Assembly (NCBI GenBank): GCA_002839855.1
Contig: PGYV01000014.1
Span: 1-46,012 of the forward strand
DNA: 46,012 nucleotides
Direction of reading: 5' to 3'
DNA from: Candidatus Goldiibacteriota bacterium HGW-Goldbacteria-1
GTDB lineage: Bacteria; Oederibacteriota; PGYV01
Positions within the stretch are counted from its first letter, which is position 1. The number at the start of each line of letters is the position of its first letter. Below, one piece after another: positions 16,895 to 24,585 of this stretch. The notes beneath the pieces were generated by a model that did no database searches, was not told the DNA's origin, and saw only the letters and a list, made by a program, of their open reading frames with translations. The position numbers and the translations under genes were made by a program.

Positions 16895-17347
16895 CTATTT
16901 GTAAAGAAAAACCGTAAGCCCTTCAATTGAGCCAAGTTTGGATTCTATAAGCGGCTGTATCTGTTCAAATTTCATTTTACCTGCGCCGCAGCCAAGGGCG
17001 GGCATGGCAAGGGTTTTTATTTTATAAAGTTTTATCTGTTTTATAAGGTCATCAAGCCCCGTAAGTATAAGTTCTTCTGATGACGGTTCGCCGGGTTTTA
17101 CGCGCGTGGGAAAATTCAATATGTGCCATGCCCCGAACATATCTCCTTCGGTTGTGGAAAATATTTTACCGGGTTTAATTTTTCCTTCGGCGCAGGCTTT
17201 TTTGTACTTTTCTTCGTTTATCGGAAAACGTTTTGCAAACAGTTTATGCAGCGGGCCGTTGGGCGCGCCGGAACAGCATACGTCTGAAACTATGGCATCC
17301 GAACTGTCGTCGCATATAGTACCTTCGGTTTTTATTATAACCGGCAT
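16895..17347 (-). CDS. Macro-domain protein, DarG-like
   Basis: A 150-residue single macro domain. GAWHILNFPTRVKPGEPSS followed by GLDDLIKQIKLYKIKTLAMPALGCGAGK is the pattern of DarG-type macro domains, which remove ADP-ribose from nucleic acid or protein. The N-terminal substrate loop, usually VNxxGxMGxG, instead reads SDVCCSGAPNGPLHKLFAKRFP, so the binding pocket is altered. No DarT-like ADP-ribosyltransferase gene is next to it; the upstream neighbour is a small PC4-like protein. GGGGAAA precedes the start. It could be a housekeeping ADP-ribose hydrolase, a sensor, or an orphan antitoxin. Confidence 0.75.
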   Translation of the reverse strand: MPVIIKTEGTICDDSSDAIVSDVCCSGAPNGPLHKLFAKRFPINEEKYKKACAEGKIKPGKIFSTTEGDMFGAWHILNFPTRVKPGEPSSEELILTGLDDLIKQIKLYKIKTLAMPALGCGAGKMKFEQIQPLIESKLGSIEGLTVFLYK

Positions 17348-17371
17348 TATTTATTTCCCCTTTAAACCGTG

Positions 17372-17611
17372 TCAGCCTATTTCAATAGTATCCATATCAA
17401 GGCTGTTAAGTATTTCTTTAAGTTTTAGAACCTCATCTTTGCTTAATGTGATGCCTTTTCCCATTTTTTTATGCTCGCCGTCCCATGGCCTTATATCAAT
17501 TTTTGGCGCGCGTTCATTCCAGGAAACGATGTTAACTTCTTTTTTCCAGCCGCCGCTGCCTTCTCCTATAATTCCAAGTGTTTTTTTGACATCCCAGGTA
17601 ATTTCAGGCAT
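17372..17611 (-). CDS. PC4/YdbC-family ssDNA-binding protein
   Basis: A 79-residue protein matching the bacterial YdbC branch of the transcriptional coactivator PC4 family: GWKKEVNIVSWNERAPKIDIRPW, then KMGKGITLSKDEVLKLKEIL. The curved beta sheet plus C-terminal helix makes dimers that bind single-stranded DNA. A GGGAGGAC site lies 6 bases from the ATG. The macro-domain gene follows 24 bases downstream on the same strand, so they probably share a transcript and might act together at damaged or ADP-ribosylated DNA; that link is inference. Confidence 0.88.
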   Translation of the reverse strand: MPEITWDVKKTLGIIGEGSGGWKKEVNIVSWNERAPKIDIRPWDGEHKKMGKGITLSKDEVLKLKEILNSLDMDTIEIG

Positions 17612-17702
17612 GTTTGTCCTCCCTTCAAAGGTGTTGTTGTGCGCATAAACTTTAACACTTATATATTATAATATAGTAATTTTATTATCAAGGGGAATAA
17701 TA

Positions 17703-17905
17703 GAGGCTTGGATGCTTAGAGGTTTGGAGGCTCGGCAGGCTGGAAGAACAAAGATTAGATCTGGATCTGGTAGGCGCACCCTTCAGGGTGCGGCAGTTGA
17801 TTTAGATTTCTAAAATGTTTGTTTTTCTAAACATCCGAACTTCCATACTCCGTCCCTGAATTCTTTAATTTATGGAATATGGGATAAACGGTTATGGGAT
17901 AATTT
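17703..17905. repeat. Composite dispersed repeat (head, hairpin core, tail)
   Basis: Head: GGATGCTTAGAGG-type words at 17703-17745. Core: TAGGCGCACCC at 17771 opens a perfect stem, CGCACCC-TTCA-GGGTGCG (17775-17792), followed by GCAGTTGATTTAGATTT. Tail: CATCCGAACTTCC and CCGTCCCTGAATTC, then AATTTATGGAATATGGGATA and GGTTATGGGATAA. The core matches 45817-45887 and the tail matches 42649-42722. The tail runs into the 3' end of the exonuclease gene. Confidence 0.8.
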
Positions 17906-18410
17906 TTTTAAATATCTTATACAATTTCACCAGCACAATTGCGTCAAGGGCGGCGTATTGTATCATTCCTTCGGTAAGCGGCCTTGTTGTCCAGTCTGCG
18001 CGCTGGTATGATTTGTCCATTACTATGCCAAGCTCCCGAAAACTTACGTCTTTTAAATTGTGGCCGCCTGTTACCTGCCTGCCGCGAATTTTTCTTGAAT
18101 GCGTGCAGGTGTCATAGACGTTATGCAGTTCAATGCCAAAAGGCCTTAATACAGATCGTTCAAAGTTGGCAAAGTGAATGGCTTTTACTATTTTACGGTC
18201 TTCAAATATGTCCTTCAAAGGCGAAATATCATCAATGGCAAGCGGGTCTATAAGCCGGCAGCTTTCCTGCGCGGCAATCTGAATAAGGCATAAAGCCGGC
18301 GGATTTCCAAAAAGCCGCGTTTCGGTATCAACGCCAATTATGGTTTCGCTTTTCAGCTTCTGCACAACTTCCTTTAAACCGTCCTGTGTATCAATAATTT
18401 TTATGTCCAT
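17892..18410 (-). CDS. DEDDy 3'-5' exonuclease domain protein (RNase D-like)
   Basis: A 172-residue stand-alone exonuclease domain. Exo I is GVDTETRLFG (Asp and Glu metal ligands), Exo II is HFANFERSVL, and Exo III is YAALDAIVL, the YxxxD form that defines the DEDDy branch. In Exo II the usual aspartate region carries FE, a variant known in this subgroup. It lacks the HRDC domains of full RNase D. It should trim RNA or DNA 3' ends with two metal ions. The last codons and the stop (Ile-Ile-Pro-stop) lie in a dispersed repeat (GGTTATGGGATAA). Confidence 0.88.
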   Translation of the reverse strand: MDIKIIDTQDGLKEVVQKLKSETIIGVDTETRLFGNPPALCLIQIAAQESCRLIDPLAIDDISPLKDIFEDRKIVKAIHFANFERSVLRPFGIELHNVYDTCTHSRKIRGRQVTGGHNLKDVSFRELGIVMDKSYQRADWTTRPLTEGMIQYAALDAIVLVKLYKIFKKIIP

Positions 18411-18489
18411 GAAAAGAGTATAGCAAATAATTTATGGTGAATGTATAATAAACCCATTAGTAATTAAACTTTTTTAGGGCGGCAGGTTA

Positions 18490-19233
18490 ATGAAAAAAAT
18501 TGTTTTGGTTATTCTTATGTTTGCGGCCGCTGTTCCGGCAGGTGCCGCTGTTTTTATTGATTTATACGGCGGCTGGTCCGCTGCGCGTATGTCGCTTTAC
18601 AATGACGGGATGGACACGGTTCAGATTTATTATGAAAGTTGGGGATACGAAACAAAACTAAAAGGGATTAATTCAGATCTTAATCTTGGGATAGACGCGG
18701 GTGTTTTTTTTGACGGCGGTTGGGCGCCATATATCAGATCACAGTTTATATTTATGAAAGAAGACTACAATGAAGTTAATTACCCGGGCGGCGCGGCTCT
18801 TCTAAAAAATATGGTTAAGTATGACTGCGTTTATTCCGGTGTTGGATTAAGAAAATATTTTAAAGACCGGCTTTACGAACACGAATTTATATTTTACGCG
18901 GCGGCAGACGCCGGGATGTCGGTTTCTGTTGATAATTACGCGAAAACAAAGTGGTTTAATTCCGACGGTTCTCAGCTGGATTATGCAGATGTTAATTACA
19001 CAGGTATTATGTTCGGCGCCCATGCGGAAGCCGGGTGCGAGTATTATGTGGAAAAGAATCTTGGATTTGGTGTAAGAGCCGGATACAGGATGATGTCAGG
19101 CAGTGTATCGGGCATTATGAAAAGTGATATTATAAAAGAAGATGGTACGCCTGTTAACGGCACAAAAGACAGTCAGGAGCTGGATTATTCCGGTATTTAT
19201 ATAAACGCCGGAATTATAGTGTTAATACAGTAA
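18490..19233 (+). CDS. Outer-membrane beta-barrel protein (OmpA/OmpW-like size), function unknown
   Basis: A 247-residue protein with a signal peptide ending near VPAGAA and a mature region of alternating hydrophobic/polar residues with many Tyr and Gly (FIDLYGGWSAARMSLY, LDLNLGIDAGVFF-like segments, GVRAGYRMMSGSVSG). It ends with the hydrophobic strand GIYINAGIIVLIQ, in line with a C-terminal barrel strand. It is divergent from the exonuclease gene, with a TATAAT-like word near 18450 and GGGCGGCAGG before ATG. No specific family can be assigned. Confidence 0.7.
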   Translation: MKKIVLVILMFAAAVPAGAAVFIDLYGGWSAARMSLYNDGMDTVQIYYESWGYETKLKGINSDLNLGIDAGVFFDGGWAPYIRSQFIFMKEDYNEVNYPGGAALLKNMVKYDCVYSGVGLRKYFKDRLYEHEFIFYAAADAGMSVSVDNYAKTKWFNSDGSQLDYADVNYTGIMFGAHAEAGCEYYVEKNLGFGVRAGYRMMSGSVSGIMKSDIIKEDGTPVNGTKDSQELDYSGIYINAGIIVLIQ

Positions 19234-19251
19234 ACCATTACCTGCAAAAAC

Positions 19252-19280
19252 TTGCTAATTGATAAAACCCCTGATATAAT
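19252..19280 (+). promoter_or_regulatory. Candidate promoter of the 74-residue gene
   Basis: TTGCTA at 19252-19257 and TATAAT at 19275-19280 with a 17-base spacer, ending 27 bases before the start at 19308. Confidence 0.55.
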
Positions 19281-19307
19281 TCTATGTAATCAATAAGGGG
19301 GATTTTG

Positions 19308-19532
19308 ATGGCAAAGGAAATGTCTAAAAAACAGCTTCTTAACTCTCCGTGCAGAAAAGAAACCATTGAATCTGCCAAACAGTCGCTTCTTCAACTGATG
19401 GAGCCGGACAACAGGGTTTTATTTAACACGCTGACAGGCAGGCAGCAGGAAGAACTTATTCTGGAAATGGCTTTTGAACACCACGTGATAGAGATTAAAG
19501 AGCAGATTTCCGGCAGCACAAGGGCAAACTGA
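19308..19532 (+). CDS. Small uncharacterised soluble protein, 74 residues
   Basis: I do not recognise this protein. Start at ATG 19308 follows an AAGGGGGA site. The sequence is helical and mildly charged (ETIESAKQSLLQLM, TGRQQEELILEMAFEHHVIEIKEQI) with one cysteine and two adjacent histidines. It stands alone with its own promoter-like sequence. A regulatory or adaptor role is possible but unsupported. Confidence 0.6.
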   Translation: MAKEMSKKQLLNSPCRKETIESAKQSLLQLMEPDNRVLFNTLTGRQQEELILEMAFEHHVIEIKEQISGSTRAN

Positions 19533-19606
19533 TTTTTTACGCAAACCCCGGGTATTTCTTTTAAAAAATAAATTTAAACGATCAAACTGAAAAAAATAAA
19601 ATAATG

Positions 19607-19634
19607 TTGAAAAAAACTTTTAATATGCTACAAT
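19607..19634 (+). promoter_or_regulatory. Candidate promoter of the PUR-like gene
   Basis: TTGAAA at 19607-19612 and TACAAT at 19629-19634 with a 16-base spacer. The leader that follows contains the inverted repeat ATCACG (19668-19673) and CGTGAT (19695-19700), just upstream of the AAAAGGAGA ribosome binding site at 19706, so a leader hairpin could modulate translation. Confidence 0.5.
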
Positions 19635-19719
19635 AACTTCATCAAACATGGGAAAAATCTCATAAACATCACGTGACACAATAATTTTGGGGCCCGTGAT
19701 AATCAAAAGGAGACATTTA

Positions 19720-20346
19720 ATGTCCGCAGTTTACAGAAAGAAACCCGCCGGTCAGGCAGGAAGCAAAGATGCAGGCAACAGCAGGTACGTTGGGGGAAAT
19801 TCAGGCTACACTACAAGGTTAACGTCGCATGAAAGGCCCGCAATGGGCAATTCAAGAGACGGCGCTAAAAGATACGGTTCTACAGGTACGGGGTCAACAG
19901 GTTCATATTCCAGAAACACATCCGGATTTTCCCGCGATGGCAATACGGCAGGTTTTTCCCGTGACGGCAACACCGCAGGTTTTTCCCGCGACGGAGGCAA
20001 GAAAAAGTTTTTTAATGACAGAAAAAAAGATTTTGGAGCACAGGGAAAACCCCCTTATAAACCTTTTAACCAGCAGAAAAAACATAACGGACCGCCCAGG
20101 GATACTGTTGAACTGGGAAAATTTGACGCGGCCAAAAGGACGTATTCTTTTGGAATGCAGAAAACGGAAACAGGCGACAGCGCGCTTGTAATACTTCAGA
20201 CCCGCAATGATAACGGCAGGTTAAGGCAGGATACGGTTCTGGTGTTTGAAGACCACGTTGAAGGTTTCATAGAAGCCATTAATAAAGCCATGGTGGTTTT
20301 CAGGGAAAAGAAAGGTGATGGCGTAAAAGGGGAAAAAAGTGAGTAA
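19720..20346 (+). CDS. PUR-alpha-like nucleic-acid-binding protein with disordered Gly/Ser/Arg-rich N-terminus
   Basis: A 208-residue protein with start ATG 19720 after AAAAGGAGA. The first 130 residues are low-complexity (Gly, Ser, Arg, Asn, Lys) and include three tandem copies of GFSRDGNTA, encoded by 27-bp repeats at 19924-19998. The C-terminal 70 residues (FDAAKRTYSFGMQKTETG, LVILQTRNDNGRLRQDTVLVFEDHVEGFIEAINKA) resemble the PUR repeat of bacterial DUF3276/BpuR proteins, which bind single-stranded DNA or RNA. The combination of a disordered RGG-like arm and a PUR fold suggests an RNA-binding or condensate-forming protein. Family call is moderate. Confidence 0.6.
   Translation: MSAVYRKKPAGQAGSKDAGNSRYVGGNSGYTTRLTSHERPAMGNSRDGAKRYGSTGTGSTGSYSRNTSGFSRDGNTAGFSRDGNTAGFSRDGGKKKFFNDRKKDFGAQGKPPYKPFNQQKKHNGPPRDTVELGKFDAAKRTYSFGMQKTETGDSALVILQTRNDNGRLRQDTVLVFEDHVEGFIEAINKAMVVFREKKGDGVKGEKSE
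19924..19998 (+). repeat. 27-bp in-frame tandem repeat
   Basis: Two full units (19924-19950 and 19951-19977) and a partial third (19978-19998) encode GFSRDGNTA. Units differ mostly at third codon positions, so the peptide is conserved while the DNA has drifted. Confidence 0.85.
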
Positions 20347-20638
20347 TGATAAAGAGGGCGGCTGCGGAGGCTGTAAGAAGGATGAATCCGGCGCCTACCT
20401 TGCCAATGGCACCTTCATGGAAAGCTGCCCGGAAACCGCGATAACCAGGGAATTTGAACTTACAGACGGGATAAAAAACGGAAGTTACAGGGAACTTACA
20501 GGCGAAGAAGACAGGGTTTCCGTAACCGGTTCTTATAAAAACGGGCTGATGCACGGTGAATGGTCTTTTTACGGCACAGACGGAAAACTTTCCAAAGTAC
20601 AGATATTTAATGAAGGAAGGCTTATAGAAGAAAGATAA
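20339..20638 (+). CDS. MORN_2-like short repeat protein with Cys-rich N-terminus
   Basis: A 99-residue protein with a GTG start that overlaps the previous gene by 8 bases; GGGGAAA precedes it. The N-terminus has GGCGGCKKDE, a possible metal-binding CxxC. The C-terminal half has MORN_2-like units: SYKNGLMHGEWSFYGTDGKLSKVQIFNEGRLIEE. Such repeats occur in proteins loosely labelled YwqK-type. Function unknown; coupling to the PUR-like gene is the main clue. Confidence 0.6.
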   Translation: MSNDKEGGCGGCKKDESGAYLANGTFMESCPETAITREFELTDGIKNGSYRELTGEEDRVSVTGSYKNGLMHGEWSFYGTDGKLSKVQIFNEGRLIEER

Positions 20639-20693
20639 TTCCTGTATAAAAGCCGTGAAAAAATACCGGTTTTTTTTAAGGGGAACATAAAAA

Positions 20694-21227
20694 ATGCCCG
20701 CCCATAAACAGAAAAAGAAAATTGATAAAAAACCGCTTAAAATTTTCATTACTGCGTTTATTATTTTTTTTAGTATTGTATGTTTTGTATATATATTCAG
20801 ATTCAATAGCACCGCCGAAGACAGGTCTGTTGTTTATTCCTTTCCCATAGAAAAACAGGCAATAACCGCCACCGGGGAAAAAATAACATCTGATAAAAGG
20901 TCTTATGAATATTATGAATACGGGGATAACAGAAGCAAAAGGGGTGTCTATGTCCTTAAAGTAATAAACAAAGACGGCAGCGAAGACTACCGTTACACTT
21001 TAAAGCTTCCCGCTGAAATAGCTGATTATGATTTTGGGCCCGGGGTAAAAGCTTATGTCACGCTTGAAGATGATCCGGCACAGAAGGATACGGTTATTTT
21101 CAGGGTTTGGATGGATTCCGAAGAGTACAGAAAAAGTGTTGAAAACAGTTTAAGCGGCCTTTTCAGGCTTATTAAAAAACACAGGCCGGAAAGCACGGTA
21201 AGGGGAGAAATAAAGGTGAGGGAATGA
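20694..21227 (+). CDS. Bitopic membrane protein of unknown function (first of a pair)
   Basis: A 177-residue protein with a basic N-terminus (MPAHKQKKKIDKK), one transmembrane helix (about 16-38) and an outer domain of about 140 residues. By the positive-inside rule the C-terminal domain faces the periplasm. The domain contains YVLKVINKDGSEDYRYTLKLPAEIADYDF. AAGGGGA precedes the start. It overlaps the next gene by ATGA. The next protein has the same plan and an alignable segment (LKV...DG...Y.YK.P.E...Y.F), so they may be diverged paralogues. Confidence 0.65.
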   Translation: MPAHKQKKKIDKKPLKIFITAFIIFFSIVCFVYIFRFNSTAEDRSVVYSFPIEKQAITATGEKITSDKRSYEYYEYGDNRSKRGVYVLKVINKDGSEDYRYTLKLPAEIADYDFGPGVKAYVTLEDDPAQKDTVIFRVWMDSEEYRKSVENSLSGLFRLIKKHRPESTVRGEIKVRE

Positions 21228-21787
21228 GAAAAAAAGCGCGCAGGAATAAAAAAGCGGCAGCTGTTCAGATAAAAAAAGATAATTTTCTGCGTAATGCTGC
21301 AGCCTGGTTTACGGTGTTTGTAATTTTAGATTTTGCGGTTATAATGTCAACCATGAAAGACACAGCCGGCCCGATAACAACAGAAGCAATTCAATCCGAG
21401 GTTTTCACACAAAACATAAAATCCGAAAAAATGGCGGCATTTGAAGAAAAACTTGAATTTCAGCTTTACTACGACAGCGTCATAGGCCCTGCCACGGGAA
21501 TGCACAGTTTAAAGGTGTGCTGTCCGGACGGCCTTGTAAAAGAATATTACACATACAAAATGCCGTGGGAACTTATCCTGTATAAATTCAGCGCGACAAT
21601 ACCTACCGTGGCGCTTTTTGAAAAAAATGATGATAAAAAAGAGGGCAAAATAAAGATTTTAATACTTGATCCCAAAGTACAGTCCACCGACATAAAACAA
21701 AGCGATATTCTTATGTTTATCAAAAAAACCGGCGACTACCTGCCGGGATATTCCTGGCAGGCGGATGTATTTACAGAGGGGTTTTAA
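21224..21787 (+). CDS. Bitopic membrane protein of unknown function (second of a pair)
   Basis: A 187-residue protein with a strongly basic N-terminus (MRKKARRNKKAA), one transmembrane helix (about 26-44) and a soluble domain containing HSLKVCCPDGLVKEYYTYKMPWELILYKF. It resembles the preceding protein in topology and in this segment. Four-base overlap implies coupled translation. No known family recognised. Confidence 0.65.
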   Translation: MRKKARRNKKAAAVQIKKDNFLRNAAAWFTVFVILDFAVIMSTMKDTAGPITTEAIQSEVFTQNIKSEKMAAFEEKLEFQLYYDSVIGPATGMHSLKVCCPDGLVKEYYTYKMPWELILYKFSATIPTVALFEKNDDKKEGKIKILILDPKVQSTDIKQSDILMFIKKTGDYLPGYSWQADVFTEGF

Positions 21788-21808
21788 ATATAGTATAATC
21801 ATCCCGGC

Positions 21809-22042
21809 GTGAAAAATTTATATGGTGGTGCGTTATGGCGGATTGTCAGAATCTGGTTTTTTAATGACAGAATGGGAAACCTGCCGGCTACGGCAGAGAT
21901 TTTCAAGGAAAAATTCTGCAGAAGTGATTTTGAAAGATGCGCAAGGCTGATGGTATCAAAAAAACTGGAAAAAGAAAAAGTGCCTGTGGATTTACTTCCA
22001 AATCAGGCAGACAGGGCTCAGGCGATAATCGCGCAGGGGTAG
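21809..22042 (+). CDS. Small FCxxxFxxCAR / VPxDLLPNQ motif protein
   Basis: A 77-residue frame whose body reads FFNDRMGNLPATAEIFKEKFCRSDFERCARLMV and then EKVPVDLLPNQADRAQAII. This is the pattern of a widespread unnamed small protein, normally starting CPFFNDKM, with YCxxxYxxCARY and VPxDLxPN. Here the first cysteine is replaced by Trp. The start is uncertain: the only candidate in frame is GTG 21809, without a clear ribosome binding site. Two cysteines are retained. Function unknown. Confidence 0.6.
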   Translation: MKNLYGGALWRIVRIWFFNDRMGNLPATAEIFKEKFCRSDFERCARLMVSKKLEKEKVPVDLLPNQADRAQAIIAQG

Positions 22043-22070
22043 GCACTAATAAAAGATAAAGGATGCAAGT

Positions 22071-22445
22071 ATGGATATATTTGAAGCTGCAAAAGCAGGG
22101 GATGTTAACGCGTTAAAAGAGTGCGTTAAAAAGGGTATTGATGTCAATTCACGCGACCGTGATAAAATATCCCCAATAGTATGGGGTGCGTATCATAACC
22201 ACACAGGCGCGGTTAAATTTCTTATTTCGGTTAAAGCTGACCTTAATTCCCGCGGACTTGACGGAATTACCGCCGTTATGCGCGCCGTTGAAAATAAGAA
22301 CACTGAAATGATAAAAATGCTTATTGCCGCGCGCGCCGACCTTAACATTACGGATAAGTATAAAGGTACTGTCCTTACAAGGGCGGTTAATGAGATAAAA
22401 GATAAAACAATAGAAAACCTTTTAAAAAAATCCGGCGCAAAATAA
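22071..22445 (+). CDS. Ankyrin-repeat protein 4
   Basis: A 124-residue protein of four ankyrin repeats (DIFEAAKAGDVNALKECVKKGIDVN, SPIVWGAYHNHTGAVKFLISVKADLN, ITAVMRAVENKNTEMIKMLIAARADLN, then a capping repeat). It has no signal peptide. It lies 7 kb from the main ankyrin cluster and is likely another copy of the same expanded family. AAAGGATGC precedes the start. Confidence 0.85.
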   Translation: MDIFEAAKAGDVNALKECVKKGIDVNSRDRDKISPIVWGAYHNHTGAVKFLISVKADLNSRGLDGITAVMRAVENKNTEMIKMLIAARADLNITDKYKGTVLTRAVNEIKDKTIENLLKKSGAK

Positions 22446-22628
22446 ACAATCATATAGAAAACGGTATATGTTAAAATCCGTCAGGGTTCATATCAAACTG
22501 AAACTGATATAAAATGAATAAAAAACTTGTATTGCGGCTTCTATAATAATTGCTATAATCCGGATTGTAATTTTGTATTATACCGGCAGGTTTGTTTAAT
22601 GAACTATAAAAAATCAGGGAGAAATAGT

Positions 22629-23294
22629 ATGTGCGGTGAAATAAAAGAAGAATGCGGATGCACATGTGAAGATGAAAGGGAAGAATTTAAGGAAATGATT
22701 GGTTATACCCTTTCGGGGTATGGGATAGGGCTGGCGCTTGGCGCTGTCCTGGATTATTTGGGCATGCCGTTAAACGCCGTGGGCAACTGGCTGGTGCGGA
22801 CATTTTCCGGTGAAGGGGAAAGTATCTTTGAAGGAATATTCGCGATAAAGAAAAAAATTCAGGGCAAAGCAATGTCATTGGCGCAGGCATACGGATGGGG
22901 AAAATTTTTTGGAATGGCGCTTCCATGGATAATAGATTTTATAAGCAGGCTGATGGGTGTTGATATGCTTGGTGTGCAGGCTTTTTACATACCGTATTTT
23001 TACGCGCTGTCCGACCAGATGGGCGCAAGTGTTTCCGGATTTATGTATTTTTCCAAAAAAGAAGGTAATGTATCTAAAGGTTTCAAAGCGTATATAAAAA
23101 ACCCGGTTATGCTTGCGGGTCTGTTTATACTTGCAATAGTGCCTGCCGGGCTTTTGGGTGTAAGGCTGCTTGGGTTTAAACCGGACACGCAGATATTTTC
23201 GGCAATAGAGACCATAGCGGCAAACCTGTGCTGGATACCGCCGCTTATAGGAATTCTGTTAATGAAAAAGGAACAGCCTGATGCCAAAAGCTGA
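22629..23294 (+). CDS. Uncharacterised polytopic membrane protein with Cys-rich N-terminus
   Basis: About 221 residues. ATG 22629 is preferred because CAGGGAGAA lies just upstream; an earlier in-frame start at 22600 is possible. The cytoplasmic N-terminus is [18 protein letters not shown], with four closely spaced cysteines able to bind a metal. Four or so hydrophobic segments follow ([61 protein letters not shown]). It overlaps the MFS gene by 14 bases, so the two products may work together. I do not recognise a family. Confidence 0.6.
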   Translation: MCGEIKEECGCTCEDEREEFKEMIGYTLSGYGIGLALGAVLDYLGMPLNAVGNWLVRTFSGEGESIFEGIFAIKKKIQGKAMSLAQAYGWGKFFGMALPWIIDFISRLMGVDMLGVQAFYIPYFYALSDQMGASVSGFMYFSKKEGNVSKGFKAYIKNPVMLAGLFILAIVPAGLLGVRLLGFKPDTQIFSAIETIAANLCWIPPLIGILLMKKEQPDAKS

Positions 23295-24513
23295 AATGAC
23301 AGATGATTTAAAAAGGGCTTTTCAGCTTGTAATATTTTTTGGGTTTGTCAGCCTCTTGGGCGACATTATATATGAAGGCGCCAGAAGCGTAAACGGGCCT
23401 TATCTTAAGACACTTTCCGCAAATGCCGCAATGGTGGGTTTAATAGCCGGGATAGGCGAATTTGTAGGCTACGCGTTAAGGCTGGCATCCGGATATTTTG
23501 CGGATAAAACAAAAGGGTATTGGGTATTTACTTTTCTGGGCTACGGCCTTTTAATAACGGTACCCATGCTTGCGCTAACCGGTGTGTGGCAGATGGCTGC
23601 CGTGTTTATGGTATTGGAAAGGCTGGGTAAGGCGGTGCGCGCGCCGGCAAAGGATACTATTTTATCAAGCGCGGCAAAAAGAATAGGCACCGGAAAAGGT
23701 TTTGCTATTCAGGAAGTGCTTGACCAGTTTGGCGCGCTTTTAGGGCCTCTTATATTCGCGGGATATTTTGCGGCAACAGGCGGCGGGGTTAAGACCGCAA
23801 TTGATTACAGGCACGCGTACGGTATTTTTATTATTCCTTTTATACTGCTTATGATATTTGTTTGGATTGCCTATACAAAAGTGCCTGACCCGTCAAAATT
23901 GGAACCGCCAAAAAAAGACGGCGACCCGGAAACAATCACAAAGCTTTTCTGGATATATAATATTTTTTCTTTTATTACCGCTTTTGGTTTTATAAGTTAT
24001 GCAATCATGGGTTTTCATTTTAAGGCAGCCGGGGTTATATCAGACGTTATGATACCTTTGTTTTACGCCGCTGCCATGTTAGCGGACGGCGCCGCGGCTT
24101 ACGCTATGGGGCACTGGTATGATTATCTTAAAGAAAAATTAAACCATCACGGCGGCGGCCTTGTCACTTTGGCGGCAATGCCTGTATTAACGGCTTTAAT
24201 TCCGTTTCTGGCATTTACAAATAAACCATGGCTTGCTTTTGCGTCCGCCATATTATGGGGTGTTGTAATGGGAGCGCATGAAACAATTATGAAAGCGGGC
24301 ATAGCGGATATTACACCCATGAAAAAACGCGGCACCGGGTACGGTATTTTTAACTTCAATTACGGCATCGCGCTTTTTGCCGGCAGCTGGCTTGCGGGAA
24401 TCCTGTATGAAATTTCACTTCCTGTTTTGTGCTGGGGAATAGCCGGCGTGCAGGTGCTGGCGCTTGGCGTGTTTTTCTATATGCAAAAAGAAATTATAGC
24501 TGACAAAACTTAA
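23281..24513 (+). CDS. Major facilitator superfamily transporter
   Basis: A 410-residue protein with about twelve hydrophobic helices. The cytoplasmic loop motif [17 protein letters not shown] and [16 protein letters not shown] are typical of an MFS branch found widely in environmental bacteria. The second half carries [18 protein letters not shown] and [21 protein letters not shown]. Substrate cannot be inferred. It starts inside the end of the Cys-rich membrane protein gene and is followed by the promoter of the fur-like gene. Confidence 0.85.
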   Translation: MPKAEMTDDLKRAFQLVIFFGFVSLLGDIIYEGARSVNGPYLKTLSANAAMVGLIAGIGEFVGYALRLASGYFADKTKGYWVFTFLGYGLLITVPMLALTGVWQMAAVFMVLERLGKAVRAPAKDTILSSAAKRIGTGKGFAIQEVLDQFGALLGPLIFAGYFAATGGGVKTAIDYRHAYGIFIIPFILLMIFVWIAYTKVPDPSKLEPPKKDGDPETITKLFWIYNIFSFITAFGFISYAIMGFHFKAAGVISDVMIPLFYAAAMLADGAAAYAMGHWYDYLKEKLNHHGGGLVTLAAMPVLTALIPFLAFTNKPWLAFASAILWGVVMGAHETIMKAGIADITPMKKRGTGYGIFNFNYGIALFAGSWLAGILYEISLPVLCWGIAGVQVLALGVFFYMQKEIIADKT

Positions 24514-24523
24514 AAAAATCCTG

Positions 24524-24551
24524 TTGACAACCTGCGGATATTTTGTATAAT
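24524..24551 (+). promoter_or_regulatory. Sigma-70 promoter of the first Fur-family gene
   Basis: TTGACA at 24524-24529 and TATAAT at 24546-24551 with a 16-base spacer. The predicted transcription start falls inside the Fur-type box that follows. Confidence 0.85.
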
Positions 24552-24555
24552 GCTA

Positions 24556-24572
24556 TTGAGATTCAATATCAA
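24556..24572. promoter_or_regulatory. Fur-type operator (7-1-7) over the fur-family start site
   Basis: TTGAGATTCAATATCAA is a palindrome with 7 of 8 pairs matching around C24564. It has the TGAnAnTnAnTnTCA form of Fur-superfamily boxes and lies 4 bases after the -10, so binding would block transcription. Autoregulation is inferred. Confidence 0.75.
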
Positions 24573-24585
24573 AATGGAGCAGAAC

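Noticed and set aside
17106-17648. 180-residue plus-strand frame
   Set aside because: It covers the macro-domain and PC4 genes on the other strand, both of which have clear family motifs and ribosome binding sites.
18411-18489. Divergent promoter between the exonuclease and barrel genes
   Set aside because: A TATAAT-like word is present but no convincing -35 element at proper spacing was found, so it is not listed.
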